A stretch of 64,000 nt of DNA from Combretum micranthum (GCA_024138025.1 JAMXBD010001049.1:1-64000), one strand, 5' to 3'; counted from the stretch's first letter, positions 45,935-58,553 are shown. A program made the numbers and translations. Notes: a model not told the origin generated them from the sequence alone.

Positions 45935-46804
45935 TCAATCTTCACTTGAACCATCGGGGGTCGAGCTAGGAAGCCGTCCCCTACTAGAAGAACTACCGTC
46001 ATCCTATCGGACAAACTGGCTGAGATATTCTCTTACCATCAATCTCCTTCTCCTAGTGGGTCGGATTAAAGCTTCATGGTTATGCTCTTCACTTTCCTCA
46101 TTTCTTTTCATTCCTTGATCTTCCTTCGGGTTCACTTCCTCCTCTCTAACTGTCACTCCTTGCTCATTCTCTTGATTTTCCTCTATCCCCAGTTCTCTTC
46201 CTGCCTCTTCCTATAACCGATCTACTGTCTCTCGGGCTTTCCTCCTAATCATCTCATCCTCAATCTCTACTTCCATTGGTTAGGGAAATGGGTTCAAGAA
46301 TTTTCTCATTGATCACTAGAGGGCGCTCACCTTCAATATATATATCTCTCCATACTGTGGGATCTATTTTAGGCTCCCTTCTTCCACTATCGGGGATCTC
46401 TAAGTCTTGGTTGAAATCCCATGTGGCCTGATTAGGCTTAGGTTCATATCTTCCTCCATTCCTATGGGAAGGGTAGGTGTAGGGGTCCTTGGTACCATAG
46501 TCTCTCCCAATTAGGGGCCTCCTCGGGATCTTCTTCCTCCTCCTTTTCTTCCTCTTCAACTTCTTCTATCTCATGGTTTTCTTCGACACAGGTGCATTAA
46601 TCAACTGCATGCCTATATCTCTAGCTAGTAGAGGTTGGATATTCATGTGAGGTGGGAGAATATCTAGGTATACAACATGCCACACTATGTGATTCCAAGT
46701 GTCTGCTATATTCCAATCATGATGGTCAGAGAGACTGCCATGAGCATATACATAAAGAGGTCCTATGGTGGTCCATACTCGAAAGTCTGGAGGGGTTGAG
46801 TTAT
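45935..46804 (-). pseudogene. F upstream ORF of unknown function (ORF0), cut by LTR G
   Basis: Minus-strand counterpart of B's ORF0. The first visible part has PDFRVWTTIGPLYVYAH then NIADTWNHIVWHVVYLD; a very acidic then basic stretch follows (46580-46500), a second frame 46559-46260, and the end at 45935 after GSSSSRGRLPSSTPDGSSED. Its start is missing because LTR G is inserted at 46805. Shared with B: the PDFR motif, charged middle and serine-acid tail. No family recognised. Confidence 0.6.
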
Positions 46805-48952
46805 TGTCACACCCCGAAGGGTACCCTAAATGTGGCAGTCCTCCGTACACAATATTAAAGCCTAAGAATGACCGCTTCAGTCACACGAAGGCTTCCATAC
46901 TATGTACAAGGCGTCTAATACATGGAGGAGACACATCGGAGTAATACATTTTATGTTGATACAACTTGAGTAACAATGTAAAGGAAATACAATTTACTAT
47001 ACTGCAAACACAAATCACTATACTTCAAATTACAATTCATCAAAAGATTTCACTACATAAAACTATTACAAAGCAAATCATAAAACTTAGTTAATATCTT
47101 TAAGTACTCATACTTCCTACCGGAATCCCGAAGTCATATTCGGCTCCAACCATCTCAGTCCCCACTTAGCATTTTAGTGATAACTTGTTCATTCAAATAT
47201 CTATTGGGGTATAAGCTACACTAGCTTAGTGAGTGAGAACTTCCAAGATCACATTTATAACAAGTGATTATTCAGAAAAGTGATATGCATCAAACATATG
47301 AAATCAACAAACATATGACCAGCCAGAAATCATATGTGGATAGACTTGCACCCTCCATCCTGGGTTAGCAGATTAACGAATCCTACGGTACGACGCCGAT
47401 TTCGTTTGAGGATCACGATTAACCGAACTTTACATCGTTTAGGATCACGGGAAACCGAACAATTGCTAATGCTCCATCCCCATCATGATATGAATGAATT
47501 TAATTTCATCTTCAATTCCGAATAATCAATTATACTAATTCTTTTAAGTGATAAATCAATAATCGTAGATAGTCAATTCTAATCCATCTATACAAGCAAT
47601 AGTTAAACACTCGGCTTCGATATTCTTATATTCTATTTCTCACATCAACGATAAGCATACATAGTTCCCATTCGTCCCCATCATGCATATCCATTTTATC
47701 TTCACCAAATATCTAGTGCAACTATTATTACAATCACATACAATAAATGAAATCGGAAGTAATACTCATTCGGCCGTTGAATCACCGGTCTCTTAGTAAA
47801 AGTAATCCGGGGTAAGGAATCATCGATTTCGGGTCACCTAAAAAGGAAGAAATATCCTAATAAGTATTTCATCACTTAACTAGTCCAACTATCTCATACA
47901 AACTATCAAATTCGTAATTCTTGTCCTAAGTGGGAATTTCGAGTTAAAACGACCATAACTTAGTCGTTTTAACTCGGAATTTAGCAAAGTATATATCGAT
48001 TTCTATGTACTTCGAAAGATCTATCTAATCCTAATATTATTTTCAAGTTTTGAAAATATTTAGGTCACGAAATATTCTGATCAGTTTTGATCAGTAGCAA
48101 ATTTCAATTCCGAAAAATAGTTTTGTAAATGTTTGTAATGTTCCTACTATAGAGATTAACTATACATGCAATATTGATGATTTCTTATCATGAATGGCAT
48201 GTTATGAGCTTGATGTATGCATGCTTTTGACAATATTTACTAAAATGAATTTAGAAACTTTTTATTTGTAAGACTCCATGGCTATTTACTTTTAAGAGAA
48301 CTAGTTTCCTAACTTTGATCATTTCTATTTGTTGTGGATTTATTTCTTAAGAAAATATAATTATCCTCGCTGAAATTGAGTTTTCATTATATTTATTACT
48401 TATGACCTTCATTTCTACATAAAAATTCCCATTTTACACCTTGTAAACATGTTTTCAAATAGGAGTTATTCAAAATCCGAATTTGAAAAATTAGTTTTTG
48501 AGTGATTTCTTTAAGTAAAAATCATTTGATACTTAGAAAATTAAGGCTCAACCATGCCTAGCCACTAAGGACTTCATTTCTTTGATAAAACTTCTAATTT
48601 GAGTTTGAAAAATATGGGTTTCATGCCATTACTCCATTATTACGAATTTCTTAAACTGACAACTTAAATTTTCCTACTTTATTTCTACAATGCATCATGC
48701 ATATATGTATTACTACAAGCTATTATTATGAAGGTTATGAGATGATCTACCTATATGTATACATATAGTACCAAGAATTTTTGAAAACCTTTACTTTGCA
48801 AAAGTTTGAATTTTACTAGACTTAAGAAAAATAGTTGTTCTTCTTGTAAAATCATGCTTGCTTTTATCAAAACTCAACCTTGATGACCTATATAACCATC
48901 ACCTTCATTATTTCAACAAAAACCTTCATTTTAGGGTTAGAAAATAGGTGTT
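46805..48952 (-). mobile_element. LTR G, minus-oriented, truncated
   Basis: Begins TGTCACACCCCGAAGGG inside F's ORF0 and runs about 2.15 kb before LTR H starts at 48953. Contains twin hairpins (47311-47360), a degraded exon-like segment (conserved ATG and GTGAGT both mutated, near 47775) and a near-perfect 17-bp-arm hairpin 47937-47979. Closest to Z in sequence. Its promoter half and outer target duplication are missing. Confidence 0.85.
47937..47979 (-). other. Long AAGTTATGG-loop hairpin in LTR G
   Basis: Arms 47937-47953 and 47963-47979 pair over 17 bp with only one wobble; the loop on the LTR strand is TAAGTTATG. The strongest example of this conserved LTR hairpin. Confidence 0.75.
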
Positions 48953-51261
48953 TGTAAACCCACGAAAATTTTCATAATTTATAGAAAATAATTCTAGAAG
49001 TATAATATTAAAATTGAAATCCCGAAAATCGACTCAAGTTAAAACCAAATTATAAATCAAGTCAAACACGAAAATTCTTAGTCTTAAGAAAACGAGAACC
49101 CCTGAAACAAAATATAAAATCTAACTATTGATGGAACAACATCCGTACGTCGATCAAAACATCTACCTGATTCCTAAAACGCAAATCAAAACGATATATC
49201 CAAATAACGCTCAACAGTGAAATGATAAGATCTTAAATCCTTCGGTAAATTTTTAGAATAAGAAATTTCAAATTTCACCAAAAATCAAACTGAGTCAACT
49301 CATAACCCTAGACTCGGTTAAACGATCCCGAGATCTGAAAACTATTAAATAATCACAAAAAAAATAAGGTAAACCATAGATATCAAGCTAAAAATATAAA
49401 ACGGTCAAAACTAAAAAATTTTATGATCTCGCTAATAACTCGATAAAACCGGAAGTCAAACCGGAACCTAAAAGTCAACAAAGCCTATAACAAACCCTAG
49501 TGTTTAAGATCCGGCAATCCCACATTCTCGAACCCTAGAAAACAAAATTAATTTAATAGCTTAAAATAGTTCGTAATAATATAGGAAAGCTTAAAAATAT
49601 CAGATTCGCGAATTTCGAGTGTCCTTCGGACCCAACAAAATATTCATTTTAAGAGACCAACAAAAATGAATTCTTGTAAACTATATTTTTCTAAAAACTC
49701 CAAAACCAACATGATTTTTTTTAACAACATGAATGGACAACAAACACTTGGGTATGAATAAAGATGAGCTAAGGAGAATTTTTCAACTATATAGATAACT
49801 AAGTATTTATCAAACAAATTTTGATTTCTTGAACCAAACTAGTTTTGTGTTTGGAAAATCCGTGGTGAATTTTGTCACCACTGTTTTGGAGCCTATATGT
49901 CCTTATTTGTTAAAAGTAATTTTAGAAATGGGTAGATCATTTCGAGTAGACAGAAATCGATATATTATATGCGCGATTCCGAGTCAAAATGACCAAGTTA
50001 TGGCCATTTTAAGTTAGAACATTCATTTAGACGAACTTTAACGTTCTTTTGACATTGTTTTGTCAAATTCAAGAAAATCAACAAGAAATACCCATTGTGG
50101 GTATTTTCTTTGGCTAGGTGACTCCGAAGAATGATACCTATATCCTGAAGATTATTTTGATTAAAAGGAGTGTGTGAACGACTCATCCGCATAGAGGAAT
50201 AGTCAACATGGCATCGTGAGTTTATTTCCTTTAAATGCTATACTTGTTGTGCTTGTAATTTAATTGCACTAGAAGCTAGGAAAAGATAAATAGATATGTA
50301 TGCAAATAATTCTTTGAAATAACTCTAAGAATACCGATGCCGGAATTGATTTAAGATGGGTGTTTTAATATATATATTTGCTTTGTATGAGATGCTTGAT
50401 CACCATGAACTTGTTAATAATAATGTTATGATATCATAAATAAATGGATTCATGCATACCACGAAGTGAGTCACATTGCATTTTGGGTTATTATCCTTGG
50501 GTGAGAAGGATACTAAACTCATGTCAAAAGCAACACTTGGCGGAAGATTCGAAAGCAATTGCTTGGCGGCGTTATGAAAAGAGGAAATGCTTGGTGGAAG
50601 ATCCGAAAGCAAGGCTCAATTCAAGTAGATTTCATGTGCTTGGCGATATTGATCGAAAGCATAAAACTTTTATTAAAAACTAATGTTTAGGTTATTATCA
50701 GCAAACCCCGAATGGAGGCGTAAATCCATTCAACATATAGTTCCCGGAAAACTATATGCCTTGTTTGCCCTGTATGTTGCATCCCATTTGTTTGTTTAAT
50801 TAACTTGTTTGAAACTTTGTTACAAGAAGTTATTTATTAAATAATTCTCACTAAGCCTATTAGCTTATACCCCCATAGATATCTTTTGCAGTTTCCCTAT
50901 TTATGGTTAAGGCCATGAGGACCCTGCGGTCAGGTAATCTCTTTTTAGATAAAGGAAATTCTAGATGAAGTTTAGTATTAGAATAATGTACAAATATCTT
51001 GTAATAAAATAGTGATCATGGGAAATGTTCCTTAAGTTTGTAAAACCATTGATATGAATAAATTTTATTATGAATCCTCTTTTTTTAATATGTTATTATA
51101 TCTTCTTAAGCTTCATAATCCGATGAACGGTCCTCTAAAATTGTGAGAGCACGCCTTACACTTAATATCAAAGCTTTTGGAGTGGCTAAGGTTGTAATAC
51201 TTAAGCTTTAATATTAAGTGTAGCGGACTGTTACGTTTAGGGTACCCCTTGGGGCGTGACA
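48953..51261 (+). mobile_element. LTR H with internal deletion and no target duplication
   Basis: Starts TGTAAACCCACG and ends GGGGCGTGACA, but is only 2309 bp: it jumps near 49635 from the start-proximal part to sequence downstream of the promoter, so the TATA region is gone. The 3' half is close to B: acceptor 50117, ATG 50208, GTGAGT 50216-50221, hairpins 50710-50758, 42-nt segment 50892-50933. The flanks GTGTT and CACGG do not match, so it is not a simple solo LTR. Confidence 0.85.
50892..50933 (+). other. 42-nt microexon-like segment, LTR H
   Basis: Between ATCTTTTGCAG and GTAATCTC. 42 nt, nearly identical to B's. The joined frame has TAA. Confidence 0.4.
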
Positions 51262-54039
51262 CACGGTCAACCAACTCATATATTCGTTTTATGGATCACG
51301 ATTAACCAACTCATATTCATTTCATGGATCACGAAAAACCAACAAATGCTAATGCTTCATCCCCATCATGTTATGAATGATTTCAAGTTCATATTCGATT
51401 CCGAATAATCAATTATGCTAATTCTTTTAGGTGATCAAGCAATTCTCGCATACAATCAATCCTAGCTCATCTATACAAGCAATGATTTATCACCCGGCTT
51501 CGATATTCTTTAAATTCAACTTCACATAACAACAGTAGACAAATATAATTCCCATTTAACCCCATCATGCATATTCATTTTATCTTTTCTAAGTAACTAG
51601 TGCAGCTATCATTACAATCACAAGCAATAACTGAAATTGGAAGTGATACTCACTCGGCCATGGTACACCAGTCTTTTAATAGTAGTAATCGGGTGGTAGG
51701 GACTCGTCAGTTTCGGGATCACCTACCAAGGAAGATTACCCTAATAAGTACTTCATCACTTAACTAATCCAAACTATGTATTAAACTAACAAAAATCATG
51801 ATTCACTATTTACGAAAGTTCCAACTTAAAATGGCCATAACTTGGTCATTTTAACTCGGAATTTCGTAAATTTTATATCGATTTCTATCTACTTCGAAAG
51901 ATCTATCTAATTTTAATATTATTTCAAAGTTTTGAAAACATTTAGGTCATGGAAAGAGGGATCAGATCTGATCAGTAACCATTCCCACTTCTGAAAAATA
52001 GTTTTGCACTTGTTTGAAATGTATCTAGTTGATGATTCAACTATACATGAAGTGGGAATGATTTCCTAACATGAATGACATGTGATGAATTCAATGTATG
52101 CATGATCTTGATGATTTTTGGTAAAAGAAACTATCAAACTCCTTAATTTTTCAAGACTCCAACAATAACTACTTCTTGAAAATCTAATTTTCTAACTTTG
52201 ACATCTCACTAGTGTTTTGGATTCCATTCTTAGGAATTTCTAGTTGTCTTAATTAAAAGTGAGTCTTCATCACATACACTACCCAAGACCTCATTTCTAC
52301 ATAAAAATTTTCATTTTACACTTCGCAAATTTGTCTTCAACTCAAAAATCCGAATTTTAGAAAATCCACATTTTGAATGATTCCTTTGGGAAAACTTGTG
52401 TAATGCATTAAAATTCAAGACTTTACTATATCCACTACCTAAGGAATTCATTTAACATATAAAACATTCATTTTGAGCTTGAATAATAGGTGTTTACATA
52501 GGCATCATCCAAAGTTACGAATTTTACAAATTGACTACTAACTCAAAATTTTCCATCTTGATTCTACTTCTTGTTTTACACATTACCCTCATCCAAACTC
52601 ATTTCAACTTATAAAAATCATTACTTAATGATATCTATTACTTATACCCTTCATTTTTCATATATAACTTGAGTTTCAAAGTTGATACAAGGGTTTTTAA
52701 AATAGGGCTTTGAAGTCATACGGATTTTCTTTTGAACATTTCTAACAAAACCTTTTCTTTTTAAGTTCCTTGTCTTATCTACATAAAGATCTACCAACTA
52801 TCACATTTATATACACAAGACTAAATCTTTATGACATTAGTGCATGAAAACACAAAATATCTATATGAACATGAATGTCAAGTATAATATGAGTGTCTAT
52901 GTGCTAGATCTACTACTTATAAAGCATGAAAAGGAGTTTAAGAGTATGAACATATATTTTTCATGCAAGATCTCTATTTTTTATGCATGAACATGATAAT
53001 ATCTCAACAATAGCTCATTAAACACAAGATCTACTCTTGTGATGGCTTGATATTCATGTATTAGCATTTTCTTATCCCAGCATTTGCTCATGGGGATTTA
53101 AAGTGAAAACACACATGAATAATCTTGCTATTACAAGATTAAGTAGTAATAAGGCTCAAGAATCATCACCTAAAGAAGCATTTGATGAAGAAATGAAGAA
53201 GAAATGAGCTTGTTGTGTGTATGTGTGTGGTAGGGTGTAGGCTCACAGCAAAGAGAGGAAATAGAGAGAGAGTTTTGTGATTTTTGAACAAATGAAAATG
53301 AAATGAAGGAGAGAGAAAGTTAAAGATTATTTATATTAAGTGAAATTAGGGTTTGTTTGAAGTAATAAAAGAGGAAAAATAAAATAAATAGAGGGCAAAA
53401 TGGGGGGGTCTTGCGCCAGCTATATGGAGTGAGAGAGAGGGAGTGATTTGATTTTATTTGAAATTGTAATTTATGTAATAAAATGTATTAAATGTAATAA
53501 TTTAGTAAGAAACAAAAATTCCTTGGAAAAGAAAATATAATGAGTAGTTGTAAGGATGTAAGACTAAGGCATGGGTAGTGTGTGTTGCAGGTTGTACTTG
53601 TGAATAGTGATAATAGTAGACAAGACATCTACTTTACCGGTAGTAAAGAAAATACGGGAAAAAAGCTATAACTGAAATTTTTATAGCCGGAAAATTATGA
53701 AACATATATTTTTGAAATCCTTATAAAATTTCGGTTCTATAGAGTATTCCGGAATATTTTTCTGAGTTTTTAGTCCCAGGGCTCGCTTTTCCGTAATGGG
53801 GCTCGAGAAGGCCCGGAATCGAAAATTTTTCGAAATTAAAACTTTCTATGGTTTGAAATATACTTGTAAAAAATATTTCACATTAAATTATTTCATAAAA
53901 TTTCTTTTGATATGAAACCGAAGGAAAGCCGAATCTAGGGTTCCTAGGTTTCTCTCACAAGGCTTGAACTAATCCGGTTTAGGGTTTCGCTTTCCGGTTC
54001 CCGAAGTTTACTCAACTACTAGGAAAACCGGGGTTTATA
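51262..54039 (-). repeat. I 3' LTR, 3' end missing
   Basis: Minus-oriented; LTR start TATAAACCCCGG (from TGTAAACC) at 54039. It runs leftward through the promoter region (GCGCCAGC near 53411, GA-rich 53430-53445), donor-like CTTTAG/GTGATG near 53175, the AAGTTATGG hairpin (51815-51860), exon-like 51722-51654 with ATG and GTGAGT, and degenerate GGATCACGATTAACCAAC repeats, stopping at LTR H before the twin hairpins. Confidence 0.85.
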
Positions 54040-55104
54040 ACCTTCTCACCTTAAACAGAGTTTTGTCCTCAAAAATGAACTGACCTACCTTGTCTTTCAA
54101 ACAAGTCGGGGTACTTTCTCCGGATTTCCTTTTCAGCTTCCCAAGTTGCTTCCTTGAAGGCATGATTCCTCTATAACACTTTAACATAATGAATGTCCTT
54201 ATTCCGCAGCCTTTGGGTTTTCTTATCCATTATCTTTATGGGATATTCTTCATATGTCAAATTCTCCTTCAATTGAATGGGTTCCAATTCCAAAATCCTT
54301 TCCAGGTCAGGTACATACTTTCTTCATACTGACACATGGAACACGTTGTGAACTCCGGACAAGTTTGGTGGTAGAGCTAGCTGGTACACTAGATCTCTGA
54401 TTCTTTCCAAAATTTCAAAGGGTCCAATATACCTCGGGCTCAACTTCCTTTGTGTATGCATTCTTCTAATGCTCTTAATCAGACTTATCTTCAAGTACAC
54501 ATGGTCACCTACTTTAAACTCGAGTTCCATTCTTTTCAAATATGCCCAGCTCTTTTGCCTATCTTGAGCCTCTTTCATTTTTCGTTGGATTACCCTCACC
54601 TTATCGGTTGCTTCTTGTACCAATTCCGGCCCGATAGCTATCTTCTCCACATCATCTCAAAACAGAGAGGGACCTACAACGCCGCCCATATAAGGCTTCA
54701 TAGGGTGGCATTTGAATAGTTGTGTGGTAGCTGTTATTGTAAGCAAACTCGATGAGAGGTAAATGGTTATCCTAGCTCCCCTTGAATTCCAATACACAGG
54801 CTCTTAACATGTCTTCTAAAATTTAGATTGTCCGCTCAAACTATCCATCGGTCTGAGGGTGATATTTCGTAGTAAAGTGCAATTTGGTACCTAAACTCTT
54901 TTGCAGAATCGTCCAAAACTTAGACACAAATCTTGGGTCTCTATCTGAAATAATCCCTATTAGTGTGCCATGTAGCCGCACAATTTCCCGAATGTAGATC
55001 TTAGCCAGCTTATCCATTGAGTACGTCATGTTTATGGGTAAGAAGTGCACTGACTTGGTTAACCAGTCCACTATTACCCATACGGCATCAAACCTAAGTA
55101 AGTC
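54040..55104 (-). pseudogene. I integrase core and chromodomain-like end (part)
   Basis: Minus strand. The polypurine-like AAGGTGAGAAGG precedes the LTR. The chromodomain-like C-terminus ends at the stop at 54069-54071; a TAG (54171-54173) replaces its central Trp codon. C-terminal domain 54650-54324 ([24 protein letters not shown]); core 55071-54841 with ISDRDPRFVSKF and YHPQTDG. LTR J interrupts it at 55104. Clearly the same subfamily as F. Confidence 0.9.
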
Positions 55105-55732
55105 TGTAAACCCGGTTTTTCAAGTAGCTAAGATAACCCTAGAAGAACCGGAAACCAAAACCCTAAACCGGAATAGCTCAAGCCTGGAGTGAGAACTAGG
55201 AACCCTAATTCCGGCTTTTCCTCGGTTTCCAATTAATAAACTTTTCTAAGAAAATTTATTTTGATTATATTCTTGAATATATTTCAAACTAAGAAAATAT
55301 CTGATTTTAAGAAAATTTCAATTCCGGGTCATCCCGAGACCCATTATAGAAAAACGTGCCCCGGAACTAGAATTTCAAAAATATTCTTATGAGTACTCAT
55401 TGAACCGAAATAAAATAAGGATTTCAAAAATATATTTTTCATAATTTTCCGGTTTATGAAAAATACAGTTATAGCCTTTTTATTCGTATTTCATTACTAC
55501 CGGAAATTAAATTGTCTTGTCAACTATTCATTACTATTCATAAAGTACACCTACCTACCTATTAGCCTACCCTACAAGTCTAACCTTACCATCACTCAAA
55601 TCAAACCCATTCTTCCATAACTTTTGTCACTTCATCTCTTACAAATTTTAAGTGATGTAAGATCAAATCAAGGCAAATCAAAGTGAAACAAATCAAGTCT
55701 CCCCCCCCCCCTTAAGCTTCAAAACCGGCGCA

Positions 55733-55734
<2 letters not shown>

Positions 55735-55762
<28 letters not shown>
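55735..55762 (+). repeat. 28-nt poly-C run in LTR J
   Basis: 28 C directly after CCGGCGCATG, with another 11-C run at 55701-55711. It lies about 50 nt before the TATA box. Confidence 0.85.
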
Positions 55763-55765
<3 letters not shown>

Positions 55766-55813
55766 CCTTGTCCAATTTGAAAAATTTCTCTCCATTTAAC
55801 CTAATTCACTTCC

Positions 55814-55821
55814 TATATAAA
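55814..55821 (+). promoter_or_regulatory. TATA box of LTR J
   Basis: TATATAAA, followed by CT-rich sequence, at the position homologous to the B and C TATA boxes. Confidence 0.65.
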
Positions 55822-57806
55822 CTACTTTCTCTCTCTCTCCTCATTCTTCACTTTCCAAAATTTACAAAGTGTGAAAAAGCTCCTCAATCCTCTCTTTTCC
55901 CCTTGGCCGAAACTTGAGCCCCCACACATCCACACAACTTCTATTTTTCTCTTCTTATCTTCCATCCACTTCAAGTAAGTAAAGATCCACTACTTCCACT
56001 CATGAAACTTTGTTATGGCTAAGTGATTTTTGGATATCTCAACTCCATGTTCCCATGATCTTTTAGTAGGAACAATGAGATATCAAAACAAAAATCCCGA
56101 ACCATTACAAAGTAGATCTATCTTTTAAAGAGTTTCATACCAAAAGCTTTACTTTTATCCATCAAAAAGTCTTTTAAACAAAGGATCTTTTATAAAAATA
56201 TGGTTTTTATGTTTTTAAAACTCATTTAAGCTTTTGATAAAGTAGATCCATCATCTTATTACTCATGATCATGTAGGCATTTAAGTTTCATTATTATTTT
56301 TTTATGTGCATAAATAGTCTTTAACACTTTTGTCTTTAGTAAATGACTTTCTAGTATATAGATCTATAATAGATGGGTCCATGAAGTCAAAAAGAAAAGT
56401 ACTTTACAAGAAAAAGACTTTTGAAAATTCGGATGACTTTGAAAACCAAGGTCAAAAACACTTTTAACAACTTCTAAAATATATTTATAAGAGAAATGAA
56501 GCCTATGGGTAATAGATAATGTTTAGTAGTATTTTTCATGAGTCTAAAGGAGTTTTTACTAAAGAAAATGTTGGAAACAAGAAATGAAGTCCATAGGAGT
56601 TTTGAGTTAAAAGTTATGAAAACCAAATTCGTAATAATGGATGTAGGGTTAGAAAACACTATTTTTCCAACTTCAAAAATGATATTTTCTTAAATAAATG
56701 AAGTCCTTAGGATATAGGTATAATAGATACTTAAAGTTTCAAGTATAAAATATATTTTTCCTAAAGGAATCAACTTGAAAATGAACTTTTGTAAATTCGG
56801 ATTTTTGGAAACCCCATAGTAAAAGACCCACTTAAAAGTTTATAAATGTGAATTTTATTAAAGAAATAAAGGCCTTAGGATATAACTAATATAAGGGTCA
56901 AAATTTCTTTAAATAAAGTAGAGTTTTCTAAAGGAAATCCATGTAAAATGTAGATGTGGTCAAGTGTAGTAAATTCACTTACTAAACATTGAGAGGAAAT
57001 GGTTTCTAAGGAAAGTTTTTTCTAAAAATCGTTAAATCTAAAAGTTATAAGAACATAGACTCCTTAAGGTTCACATCATGACATTCATGATAGGGAAAAT
57101 CATTACCATTGCATTTAGCATCATATTACACTTAGGAATCTCAAATGCATTCATGAAAACCGCATTTTTGGAATTGACAAACCCGCTGTACAGATCTGAT
57201 CCCTCAATTCCGAGGCTTAGATATTTTCAAAACTTGATTTAAACTTCATATTTAGAAAGCTCTTCCGAAGTAGATAGAAATCGGTATAAATTTGCGAAAT
57301 TCCGACTTAAAACGACCAAGTTATGGCCATTTTAAAACGGAACTTCGGAAATGACGCGAATTCCGATTTCACTAAGTTTCCTTAGAGTTTTAGTGTCCTA
57401 AGTTGATAGAATACTTATTAGGGTAATTTCTTATATGAATAGGTGAACCCGTGGACGGTGACGAGTTACCTCCGGACTATTTACTAGAAGACCGGAGTAC
57501 CAATGGCGGAGTGAGTTTTTCTTCCCAATTCATTTATTGTATGTGCTTGTAAAGTAGTGCACTAGAATGTAGGTCAATTGAATGGAATATGAATGATGGG
57601 GATTAATGGGAAATTATATGATTGATGATGATGTGAGAACACAAATTAAGAATATCGAAACCGGGTGATAAACTTTGATTGTATAGTTAGCTATGATGGA
57701 TTGTCTGATAAATTGATTGATCGCCTAAGTAAATTGGCTTAATCAACTACTTGAGTAATGATAAATTGACATGTGCATATCACAAGGGGATGGAGCATGA
57801 GCATTT

Positions 57807-57945
57807 GTAGGTTAGTCGTGAACCATAAACGACATCGAATAATCGTAGGTTAGTCGTGAACCATAAACGACATCGAATAATCGTAGGTTAGTCGTGAACC
57901 ATAAACGACATCGAATAATCGTAGGTTAGCCGTGATCCATAAACG
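57807..57945 (+). repeat. 38-bp tandem array in LTR J
   Basis: Three near-identical units (57807-57844, 57845-57882, 57883-57920) plus a partial fourth to 57945, each with GTAGGTTAGTCGTGAACCAT. Related to but longer than the 33-bp unit of C. Confidence 0.92.
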
Positions 57946-57987
57946 GGATATTGTTAGTACCGCAGGATTCGTTAATCTGCTAACCCG

Positions 57988-58037
57988 GGATGGAGGGCGC
58001 AATTCCATCCACATATGATTTCCGGTTGGTCATATGT
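57988..58037 (+). other. Twin stem-loops in LTR J
   Basis: GGATGGA (57988-57994) with TCCATCC (58004-58010); ACATATGA (58011-58018) with TCATATGT (58030-58037), loop TTTCCGGTTGG. Confidence 0.75.
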
Positions 58038-58175
58038 ATGTTGAACTCATGTGTTTGATGCATACACTTGCTTGATTAATAACTTGGTTGAATTGTTGTG
58101 ACATAAATGTTTTTGTGGGAGATTACACTCACTAAGCTAGTTAGCTTACGTCCCTACAGTCCATTCCTTTTGCAG

Positions 58176-58217
58176 CTTACACATTTATGGCTTAGGCGAA
58201 GAGACCCGGCTGAACAG
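58176..58217 (+). other. 42-nt microexon-like segment, LTR J
   Basis: Between CCTTTTGCAG and GTACCG; exactly 42 nt although the sequence differs from B's. Joined to the ATG at 57503, the frame is open throughout. Confidence 0.45.
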
Positions 58218-58553
58218 GTACCGAAGCTAGGAGTTTTCCCTAGAAGTTGTAATTTTTGTATTAGACTTCCATAGAAAACTTCTAAGACTTGGATGACTGT
58301 AATGGACCGTTAAATATTCTTTTGCGGGGGAATGCCCCTTAGAATTTTGTAATATTTATTTATGTTCATGAATTATATCCTATTGCCCATGCATGCCAAA
58401 TTAAGCTTTTATCTCCATTCGGACTTGTACTCTATTGTGTAAAGGTACGCCTTACATCTATATGAGACTCTCGAAAGACTAAGGTGGTAATTCGGGAATC
58501 TTATATGGCATGTGGCGGACTGTTACGTTTAGGGTACCCTATGGGGCGTGACA

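Larger units (their letters stand above)
55105..58553 (+). mobile_element. Solo LTR J (3449 bp) in element I
   Basis: Starts TGTAAACCCGG and ends GGGGCGTGACA; flanked by AAGTC (55100-55104) and AGGTC (58554-58558), a 5-bp duplication with one later change. No internal region. Same subfamily as the F and I LTRs. Contains poly-C (55735-55762) by CCGGCGCATG, TATA (55814), donor-like CAAGTAAGT (55974/55975), hairpin 57300-57342, exon-like 57443-57510, the 38-bp array, twin hairpins 57988-58037 and the 42-nt segment. Confidence 0.93.
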
